The notes beneath the pieces are model-generated. The model saw only the letters and a list, made by a program, of their open reading frames with translations. It made no database searches and was not told where the DNA came from. A stretch of DNA of 32,698 nt from Desulfobulbaceae bacterium (lineage in GTDB: Bacteria > Desulfobacterota > Desulfobulbia > Desulfobulbales > Desulfocapsaceae): positions 1 to 32,698 of the forward strand of contig JAHEER010000017.1 in NCBI GenBank assembly GCA_024640625.1. The letters run 5' to 3'. The first letter of the stretch is position 1. Every line of letters starts with the position of its first letter. A program made the translations under genes and the position numbers. This document shows positions 26,703 to 32,698 of this stretch, piece by piece.

Positions 26703-27987
26703 CCTTGCCTGTTAAGCTTTTCTGCGCATCCTGCTGACGATAGAGCTGTTCCGCTTCGAACATGTAATCCCGGGTCAACCCGGTCGCCTCCCGGGTCCGC
26801 GAGAGGAGCATCTGGAACACCATCTGGGCACCAGTCCGGAACATGGTTTCTGCACTGAGCAGATAAAATTCCCACATCCGGCAGAACCTTTCATCATAGA
26901 TCGCGGCGATCTGTTCCCTGTTGCTTTGGAAACGTCTGTTCCATTCGACCAGGGTGTCGGCGTAATGAACCCGCAGCACTTCGATATCGCTGACCCAGAG
27001 GTGCTGCCTTTCGGTCGCTGCCAGAGTCTCGGACAACGCAGGAGAGTAGGCGCCGGGGAAAATATACTTGCGCAGCCAGGGACTGGCCACCGAGGGAGGG
27101 CTCATATGGCCGATGGAGTGCAGGAGGGCAAATCCGTCATCCTCCAGAGAATTGAAAATTTTTGCAAAAAACTCGTCGTAGCGGGACACACCGACGTGTT
27201 CGAACATCCCCACCGAGACGATTCTATCAAAACGCTGGTCGACCTTGCGATAATCGAGAAGCGCGAATCGCACCCTGGCAGAGAGATTCATCTGCTCCGC
27301 CCGCTTGACCGCGGCACGGTATTGTTCCTCAGACAGGGTCACCCCCAGTACCTCGACCTCGGCCCGCTGGGCAAGATAGAGGGCAAGCCCCCCCCAGCCG
27401 CAGCCGATATCGAGAATGCGCTGACCGTCTTCGAGTTGCAGTTTGGCGGCTAGGTGTCGTTTCTTCTTCTCCTGGGCCTCTTCAAGGGTCTCATCGCCGT
27501 TCTCGAAATAGGCGCACGAGTACTGCAGGTCTTCATCGAGAAAGAGCCGATACATAGCGGAGGAAAGATCGTAATGGTGAGCCACATTCTGCTGAGCCTT
27601 GCCAATGGGATTGTGCTGCTGCACAGATCTCAGCATACGCGACACTTTCTTGAGGTACTTCTGCAGCGGATAGGAGGCCATGCCCCCGCGGTTGATGGAG
27701 AAGAGATTGAGAAAATCCCCCAGGGAACAATCCTCGAAGGTGAGCATCTCATCCATGTAGGCTTCACCGGCATGAAGTTCCGGATTGCGAAACAGTTTGA
27801 GCGGCAGACCCGGGTCATGAAACCTGATCGTGGCGACCGGTTCCGGAGAACCTACAAACTCGTTCAGTGTGCCGTCGGCTTCGATCACCCGCAGGGTGCC
27901 TTTTTGGATGAAACGCTGCAGCATGTTGGAAAGCATCCTCATACCTATCTTAAGTCCGCCCTTCTTGGATGAGTGTCCCGTACTCAT
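26695..27987 (-). CDS. cfa: Cyclopropane-fatty-acyl-phospholipid synthase
   Basis: SAM-dependent methyltransferase that adds a methylene across double bonds of membrane phospholipid acyl chains. The 430 residues carry the SAM-binding motif ILDIGCGWGGLALYLA from residue 191, the upstream YDLSSAMYRLFLDEDLQYSCAYF with the conserved Cys158, and VGMFEHVG and HSIGHMSPP. The C-terminal part (LVEWNRRFQSNREQIAAIYDERFCRMWEFYLLSAE) is the typical family tail. AGGAA lies seven bases before the ATG. It begins 52 bases after the stop of the biotin carboxylase gene on the same strand, so the three genes 31614-26695 may form one transcript. Its end overlaps the convergent alpha/beta hydrolase by 8 bases. Confidence 0.93.
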   Translation of the reverse strand: MSTGHSSKKGGLKIGMRMLSNMLQRFIQKGTLRVIEADGTLNEFVGSPEPVATIRFHDPGLPLKLFRNPELHAGEAYMDEMLTFEDCSLGDFLNLFSINRGGMASYPLQKYLKKVSRMLRSVQQHNPIGKAQQNVAHHYDLSSAMYRLFLDEDLQYSCAYFENGDETLEEAQEKKKRHLAAKLQLEDGQRILDIGCGWGGLALYLAQRAEVEVLGVTLSEEQYRAAVKRAEQMNLSARVRFALLDYRKVDQRFDRIVSVGMFEHVGVSRYDEFFAKIFNSLEDDGFALLHSIGHMSPPSVASPWLRKYIFPGAYSPALSETLAATERQHLWVSDIEVLRVHYADTLVEWNRRFQSNREQIAAIYDERFCRMWEFYLLSAETMFRTGAQMVFQMLLSRTREATGLTRDYMFEAEQLYRQQDAQKSLTGKVN

Positions 27988-28039
27988 ATTCTATTCCTGC
28001 GATGGCTTTCTCAGAGGTTGGTGAATATCCCGGCAGGCG

Positions 28040-30052
28040 TTATTCCTTTTCGAAGTTAACCAGGATGGTTCCGGTTTCCACTGCATCACCTGGATTGACA
28101 TGCACGGATTCGACGATGGCATCGGCGGGCGCGGCGACTGCGCTCTCCATTTTCATCGACTCGAGGATGATCAGCTCCTGGCCTCGATAGACCCGCTCTC
28201 CGGCTTCTATTTTCACATCAACGACCATACCCGGCATAGGGCAATCCAGAACATTTTCGCTCTTTTTCGTGGACGGCTGAGGCATAAATCCCGCCAGTTC
28301 CCATTCCCGGAGATTGTAGATCTCGAAATTCCGGCAAGCACCGCAGTGGGCCGCCTCCATGAAATTGCCGTTGTACTTCAGGCGGAAATAGCTGCTCTCC
28401 CCGTTGATGTTGAGTTTGAGACGGCGACGGTAGAATTCCGGCGGCGGGGTGATGACTTCGTATGCCACCCCGTTAACCTCGATGTGCCACTGATGCTCAC
28501 CTTCGGTCCTTTCTATTTCTACTTTGAATACGTCGTTATCGCTCTTGGTCACGTACGAAAACACAGTCTGGTCGGCACCGGACCCGCCAACTCGAGATTT
28601 TAGAGGCCGCAGCGCGTCTCTCATCAAGTTCTCACGCAGGTGGTAGACCAGTGTGGTGGCGATTGCCATGGCGTCGAGAATCTCTGGAGCCGGCGGCAGT
28701 CCCTCGTCCTGGGCAGGCAGGTAGGTGGGAATGAAGGCGGTGGTGATGGTGCCGCTGATAAACACCGGATGGGACAACACCTGATTGGCAAAATCGACGT
28801 TGGTGGAAATTCCCTCGATATGATACCCGTTGAGGGCTTGGATCATCAGCTTGCGAGCCTCTTCTCGGTTGTGCCCCCAGGTGATAACCTTGGCGAGCAT
28901 AGGGTCGTAATAGACGCTCACCGTGCTGCCGGCATCGACACCCGAGTCGACCCGGATATGCGGGCCGCGCGGCTCAGCATAGCGGGTGATGAGACCGATC
29001 GAGGGCACAAATCCTCGCCGGGCATCCTCGGCGCAGACCCGCACCTCGATCGCCCAGCCTTTGAGGGCGACGTCCTGCTGGGTAAACGGCAGTGGCTCCC
29101 CGGCCGCGACCCGCAGCTGCAGTTCCACCAGATCAAGCGAGTTTACCAGCTCCGTGACCGGGTGTTCTACCTGCAGCCTGGTGTTCATTTCCAGGAAGTA
29201 GAAGGAACTGTCCTCATCTAAGATGAATTCCACCGTGCCGGCGTTTACGTAGCCGGCTTTCCTGGCCAGCTCGCAGGCAAGGGTTCCCATATTGTCGCGC
29301 AGGGCGGGAGTCAGGGCACAGGACGGCGACTCCTCGATTATTTTCTGGTAGCGCCGCTGGATGGAGCATTCCCGTTCACCGAGATGCACGATGTGTCCGT
29401 GCTGGTCACCAATAAGCTGGATTTCGATGTGTCGCGGCTTGGTAAGGTAGCGTTCGACGAAAATTCGATCGTCGGCGAACGATTTTCTGGTTTCCTGCTG
29501 GCAGAGTTGCAGCGCGGATTCCAGTTCCTGCTCCTGCTCGACCACGCGCATGCCCTTGCCTCCTCCGCCGGCAGCGGGTTTGAGCAGGACCGGATAGCCC
29601 ACCATCCCGGCTGCCTCGCGCGCTTGCTCTAGATTTACCACCGGTTCGCTGTGGCCGGGGACCGTCGGTACTCCAGCCTCGATGGCCAGCTTTTTGGCCG
29701 CAATCTTGTCACCCATGGTGCTGATGACCCCGGGTGGCGGACCGATAAAAGAGATGCCTGCAGCAATCACTTTTTCGGCAAAATCTGCATTCTCGGACAG
29801 GAATCCATAGCCGGGATGGATTGCCTGGCAGCCGGTATCACGCGCGGCCTCGATAATGGTGTCCATGCGCAGGTACGATTCCGCTGGTCGTGCACCACCC
29901 ACGAGTACGGCCTCGTCCGCCAGGCGCACGTGCTGGGAACGGAAATCGGTCTCGGAGTAAACGGCAACGGTCGACACCCCCAGAGCCTGGCAGCTGCGGA
30001 TTATCCGGAGGGCGATTTCACCACGGTTGGCGATAAGCACTTTGCTGAACAT
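28040..30052 (-). CDS. Biotin-dependent acyl-CoA carboxylase alpha subunit (biotin carboxylase plus BCCP)
   Basis: A 670-residue protein that carboxylates its own biotin with ATP and bicarbonate. The N-terminal biotin carboxylase (MFSKVLIANRGEIALRIIRSCQALG, GGGGKGMRVV, HIEIQLIGDQHGHIVHLGERECSIQRRYQKIIEESPS, EMNTRLQVEHPVTE) spans about 1-450. A linker/BT-like domain follows, then the C-terminal BCCP with ESMKME, biotinyl-lysine at about Lys634. This is the propionyl/methylcrotonyl-type alpha subunit, longer than AccC alone. The start at 30052 has TGAGGT upstream. It begins 8 bases after the stop of the carboxyltransferase gene, so they form one enzyme. Acetyl-CoA, propionyl-CoA or a branched acyl-CoA are possible substrates; propionyl-CoA is most likely from the beta subunit's form. 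Confidence 0.93.
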   Translation of the reverse strand: MFSKVLIANRGEIALRIIRSCQALGVSTVAVYSETDFRSQHVRLADEAVLVGGARPAESYLRMDTIIEAARDTGCQAIHPGYGFLSENADFAEKVIAAGISFIGPPPGVISTMGDKIAAKKLAIEAGVPTVPGHSEPVVNLEQAREAAGMVGYPVLLKPAAGGGGKGMRVVEQEQELESALQLCQQETRKSFADDRIFVERYLTKPRHIEIQLIGDQHGHIVHLGERECSIQRRYQKIIEESPSCALTPALRDNMGTLACELARKAGYVNAGTVEFILDEDSSFYFLEMNTRLQVEHPVTELVNSLDLVELQLRVAAGEPLPFTQQDVALKGWAIEVRVCAEDARRGFVPSIGLITRYAEPRGPHIRVDSGVDAGSTVSVYYDPMLAKVITWGHNREEARKLMIQALNGYHIEGISTNVDFANQVLSHPVFISGTITTAFIPTYLPAQDEGLPPAPEILDAMAIATTLVYHLRENLMRDALRPLKSRVGGSGADQTVFSYVTKSDNDVFKVEIERTEGEHQWHIEVNGVAYEVITPPPEFYRRRLKLNINGESSYFRLKYNGNFMEAAHCGACRNFEIYNLREWELAGFMPQPSTKKSENVLDCPMPGMVVDVKIEAGERVYRGQELIILESMKMESAVAAPADAIVESVHVNPGDAVETGTILVNFEKE

Positions 30053-30060
30053 GATCTACC

Positions 30061-31614
30061 TCAGAGGGGAATGTTTCCGTGTTTGCGGTCCGGACGACTC
30101 GCCTGCTTGCTCTCCAGAAACTGCAGGGTGCGGATGAGCCTGTGCCTGGTCGTGTGCGGGAAGATGACGTCATCGATGTACCCCCGCTTGGCGGCGAGAA
30201 ACGGATTCATGAAACGCTGGCGATAGGCTTCCATTTTCTCGTTGAGCACGGCCTCGGGGTCATCTGCCTTGCCGATTTCCCGACGATAAATCACCTCGCT
30301 GGCGCCGCGCGCCCCCATGACCGCAATTTCCGCGGTCGGCCAGGCGTAGTTGATGTCGCAGTGAATATGCTTTGAGTTCATCACCACGTAGGCTCCGCCA
30401 TACGCCTTGCGCACGATCACGGTAATCCGCGGCACCGTGGCCTCGGAAAAGGCATAGAGCAGTTTCGCCCCGTGGCGTATGATGCCGCCGTGCTCCTGCT
30501 CCGGCCCGGGCATAAAACCGGGAACGTCGACCAGGCAGACAAGTGGAATATTGAAGGCGTCGCAGAAGCGGACGAAACGCGCAGCCTTGAACGAGGCGCT
30601 GTTGTCGAGCGCTCCGGCCAGCACCGCCGGCTGGTTGGCGACCAGACCGATGGTTTGGCCCCCGAGGCGGCCGAAGCCGCAGATAATGTTGTCGGCGAAC
30701 AGTGATTCGATCTCGAGAAACTCGGCGCCGTCGAGAATCGAGTAGATGAGCACGTTCATGTCGTAGCTCTGGTTGGGATTGGGCGGCACCAGGTAGTCCA
30801 GTGTCGGGTCGGTGCGTTCCGGCGGATCGTTGAGATCGAGCAGCGGCGCCTTCTGCTTGCTGTTCGACGGCAGATAGTTGATAAGCTGCCGCACGCCTCG
30901 CAGGCAGAGGATGTCGTTGGGGTAGATAAACTGGGCGACGCCGCTCTTGGTGGCATGGACCTCCGCGCCTCCCAACTCCTCGGAGGTGATATCTTTGTGA
31001 ATGACCGTTTTGACCACATTCGGCCCGGTCACGAACATATGCGAGGTCTGCTCGACCATGAAGACAAAATCGGTCATCGACGGACTGTAGACGGCGCCGC
31101 CGGCGCATGGTCCCATGATGCATGAGATTTGCGGGATCACCCCGCTGGCAAATACGTTGCGGTGGAAAATCTCGCCGTACGCGGCAAGTGCGTCGACACC
31201 CTCCTGGATTCTCGCCCCGCCGGAATCGTTGATGCCGATAATTGGGGAACCAACCTGCAGGGCAAGGTCCATAACCTTGCAGATCTTTTGCGAATGGCCC
31301 TCCCCCAGTGAGCCGCCCACCACCGTGAAATCCTGGCTGAAGACGAACACCTCCCGCCCGTTGATGGTGCCGTGCCCGGTGATAACCCCGTCTCCGGGAT
31401 GGCTCTTGGTGCCGCCGACCATTTCTCCCCGGCCCACCTTGAGGCTGTCGATTTCCTCGAATGACCCTTCGTCGAGGAGCAGTTGCAGTCGTTCCCGGGC
31501 GGTAAGCTTGCCGCGCTGGTGCTGCAGTTCGATGCGCTTGTCGCCCCCGCCGGAGAATGCGTGTTTTCTCAGTTCGTAGAGTTCGAGAATAGTGCTGTGC
31601 TTGATATCTACCAT
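30061..31614 (-). CDS. pccB: Acyl-CoA (probably propionyl-CoA) carboxylase carboxyltransferase subunit
   Basis: A 517-residue carboxyltransferase that moves CO2 from biotin to acyl-CoA. The fused N- and C-lobes are visible: [82 protein letters not shown] and, in the second half, [54 protein letters not shown] and [15 protein letters not shown]. This is the propionyl-CoA carboxylase beta type; methylcrotonyl- and acetyl-CoA-specific relatives are alternatives. The D-V-P-G-F-x-P-G motif is the usual hallmark. The product of propionyl-CoA carboxylation, methylmalonyl-CoA, connects to succinyl-CoA. GAGGTGAGG precedes the ATG. It is first in a run pccB, alpha subunit, cfa. Its leader has a three-segment hairpin system. 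Confidence 0.93.
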   Translation of the reverse strand: MVDIKHSTILELYELRKHAFSGGGDKRIELQHQRGKLTARERLQLLLDEGSFEEIDSLKVGRGEMVGGTKSHPGDGVITGHGTINGREVFVFSQDFTVVGGSLGEGHSQKICKVMDLALQVGSPIIGINDSGGARIQEGVDALAAYGEIFHRNVFASGVIPQISCIMGPCAGGAVYSPSMTDFVFMVEQTSHMFVTGPNVVKTVIHKDITSEELGGAEVHATKSGVAQFIYPNDILCLRGVRQLINYLPSNSKQKAPLLDLNDPPERTDPTLDYLVPPNPNQSYDMNVLIYSILDGAEFLEIESLFADNIICGFGRLGGQTIGLVANQPAVLAGALDNSASFKAARFVRFCDAFNIPLVCLVDVPGFMPGPEQEHGGIIRHGAKLLYAFSEATVPRITVIVRKAYGGAYVVMNSKHIHCDINYAWPTAEIAVMGARGASEVIYRREIGKADDPEAVLNEKMEAYRQRFMNPFLAAKRGYIDDVIFPHTTRHRLIRTLQFLESKQASRPDRKHGNIPL

Positions 31615-31662
31615 AGCAGCCTCACCTCGATGATATGTGGTTCGTTTCGGATTGAAGAGAAA

Positions 31663-31711
31663 CAGCCTGGGGGATGTTACCCCGTTAACCAGGCTGGCCG
31701 GGCAGCCTGGT
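31663..31711 (-). promoter_or_regulatory. Three-segment alternative-hairpin leader upstream of pccB
   Basis: On the minus strand the order is ACCAGGCTG (31711-31703), CAGCCTGGT (31696-31688) and CCAGGCTG (31670-31663). The middle segment can pair with either flank: a 9-bp stem with a 6-base loop upstream, or an 8-bp stem with an inner GGG/CCC helix downstream. The downstream form is followed by TTTCTCTTC. This is the geometry of an attenuator or riboswitch-like switch, 49-97 bases before the pccB ATG. Whether it lies within the transcript is unknown, since no clear promoter was found. No recognised riboswitch class matches. Confidence 0.45.
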
Positions 31712-31762
31712 CAAGTCACGATCCCAGACTACAACATAGCTTAAAAATTACCGGTAGGGAAG

Positions 31763-32053
31763 GTGTCAGATCCAACCCCTGAAAAGGTTTGGCGGCATCG
31801 TCCGCCGGCCGCGGCCGAAACTCACTCATCTGAGAGAATATTAGAGCCGGGAACCGAGGTTGTTAGGGCAGCCTTCTATGACCAGAAACAGCTGTCAGAA
31901 TCAGATAGGCACATCACCGCTCTTTTCGGGGGATGCGTTCAGAACAATCAGGTAGAATGGTATCTTTTCTGCGACGATGAGGTTAAGGGTAAAAAGCAGT
32001 CCGTTTCAGCACAAGATCAGTGCCTATCAGTGGATGAGGTCGATATCATCTAA
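31763..32053 (+). CDS. Doubtful 96-residue ORF between pccB and fmdE-like gene
   Basis: A GTG-started frame (MSDPTPEKVWRHRPP...) runs to the stop at 32053, overlapping the fmdE-like gene by 4 bases. The GTG follows AGGGAAG at very short spacing. The sequence contains VVRAAFYDQKQLSESDRHITALFGGC and WYLFCDDEVKG, which looks protein-like, but I recognise no family. It fills most of the 435-base gap (31615-32049) and could be either a real short gene or chance. Confidence 0.3.
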   Translation: MSDPTPEKVWRHRPPAAAETHSSERILEPGTEVVRAAFYDQKQLSESDRHITALFGGCVQNNQVEWYLFCDDEVKGKKQSVSAQDQCLSVDEVDII

Positions 32054-32655
32054 AGCTCGCATGCCCGGCATAGTTTTCGACCATTGTGATCTTCTAATTT
32101 GGTCTCCATAACCATCTCACCACAGCTGTCGCAGGCTATCGATTGGGCGATGGTTGCGTTAGGCGGCAGTGGATCAGCCAATTCCTGAATATCGAAAAAA
32201 GTATGGGGACCCGCGGCAAAAAGATCTTTTAACCGGCTTTCTGAGAGTTTTTCGTATCTGCGTATCTCGCCAGATGAGGCTTCTCCCGAGTGTATCAAGG
32301 TGCGCAATCTGCTCTCTTCCTCGGGAGGATTCAACACCTCCTGCCTGAGCACAAGTCTGACTGACTTACCCGTTGATCTGTTGCCAAAGGTGAAAGCCAT
32401 TTTTCCATGGTCTTTAAAGAAAAAGTTGCCTTTGCCGAATGTACACCCCGTTAAAACCTGTACCGCATCACAGCAGCAGGCATCGTTTTCAACAATGGCA
32501 ACCAATTCCTCATCAATGGCCCTTTTTACCTGCAGATGCTCGAGGGCACACGTAGCGGCTAAATAGCCAATGGTCAGCCCCATACAGGTATGTCCATGGA
32601 ATCTGGCGCATTCCTGGTAATCGCTCTTGCTTGTAATAGAATCTGGTATGTACAT
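32050..32655 (-). CDS. FmdE-family protein with C-terminal zinc finger
   Basis: A 201-residue protein. The FmdE domain covers most of it: ECARFHGHTCMGLTIGYLAA near residue 15 (Cys16, His20, His22, Cys24), then ENDACCCDAVQVLTGCTFGKGNFFF, the usual cysteine-rich core. The C-terminus is a zinc finger (CDSCGEMVMETKLEDHNGRKLCRACEL, Cys-x2-Cys and Cys-x2-Cys), common in Desulfobacterota members of this family. FmdE was named for a formylmethanofuran dehydrogenase-associated subunit, but most non-methanogen members have no known role. AAAGGATAA lies before the ATG at 32655. No molybdenum enzyme or methanofuran gene is visible in the window. Confidence 0.9.
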   Translation of the reverse strand: MYIPDSITSKSDYQECARFHGHTCMGLTIGYLAATCALEHLQVKRAIDEELVAIVENDACCCDAVQVLTGCTFGKGNFFFKDHGKMAFTFGNRSTGKSVRLVLRQEVLNPPEEESRLRTLIHSGEASSGEIRRYEKLSESRLKDLFAAGPHTFFDIQELADPLPPNATIAQSIACDSCGEMVMETKLEDHNGRKLCRACEL

Positions 32656-32698
32656 CTTGAATTATCCTTTAATAATTATCTACTCTCAGTCGATGTGT

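Overview
The window looks like chromosomal DNA from a Desulfobacterota-type (former Deltaproteobacteria) bacterium, perhaps Desulfobulbales-like. This is inferred from gene content: two peroxiredoxin-family selenoproteins, an FmdE-family protein, a PerR/KatG pair, a two-gene propionyl-CoA-carboxylase-type enzyme, and proteobacterial SdhAB. No rRNA, tRNA, CRISPR array, transposase or phage gene was seen. Taxonomy was not tested by any search.

Layout. 1-371: 5' part of an exported DUF3299 protein, cut by the left edge. 642-4418: oxidative-stress block with a selenocysteine peroxiredoxin (in-frame TGA plus SECIS hairpin), divergent perR with every metal ligand in place, and katG. 4423-4514: three consecutive hairpins, two of them REP-like. 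4538-8192: a Spy/CpxP-like periplasmic protein, a small zinc-ribbon protein, an unrecognised polytopic membrane protein and two unrecognised soluble proteins. 8408-14391: metabolic genes, namely a flavocytochrome b2-like lactate dehydrogenase (cytochrome b5 plus FMN domains), a small conserved protein, a Gfo/Idh/MocA oxidoreductase, a CsaA-like tRNA-binding protein, an Asp/Glu racemase family protein and a divergent malate/L-lactate dehydrogenase family protein, with more REP-like hairpins between genes. 14505-21831: a TPR-like protein, sdhAB without a visible membrane anchor, DNA glycosylase tag, a second selenoprotein (UxxC peroxiredoxin-like), a PAS-PAS-GGDEF protein and a pirin. 21837-27987: fatty acid cis/trans isomerase, a small secreted protein and an exported amidohydrolase, an alpha/beta hydrolase and cyclopropane fatty acid synthase. 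28040-31614: the acyl-CoA carboxylase pair, whose upstream region has mutually exclusive hairpins. 32050-32655: FmdE family protein with a C-terminal zinc finger.

How the genes fit together. The first 4.4 kb reads as a peroxide-response locus: regulator, heme catalase-peroxidase and thiol/selenol peroxidase, with a PerR-box-like site in the shared intergenic region. A second Sec-containing peroxiredoxin-like gene lies at 18.4-19.0 kb. Both SECIS hairpins have a GGU loop whose GG sits at +18/+19 after the UGA. Two genes that act on the double bond of unsaturated acyl chains of membrane lipids (cti and cfa) lie within 6.2 kb of each other, and cfa follows the acyl-CoA carboxylase genes on the same strand.

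The most distinctive items are the two UGA-encoded selenoproteins (a plain ORF finder splits both), the Sec-peroxiredoxin without a resolving cysteine, the dispersed GGGACAC hairpin family, the fungal-like flavocytochrome b2, and the three-segment leader upstream of the carboxylase genes.
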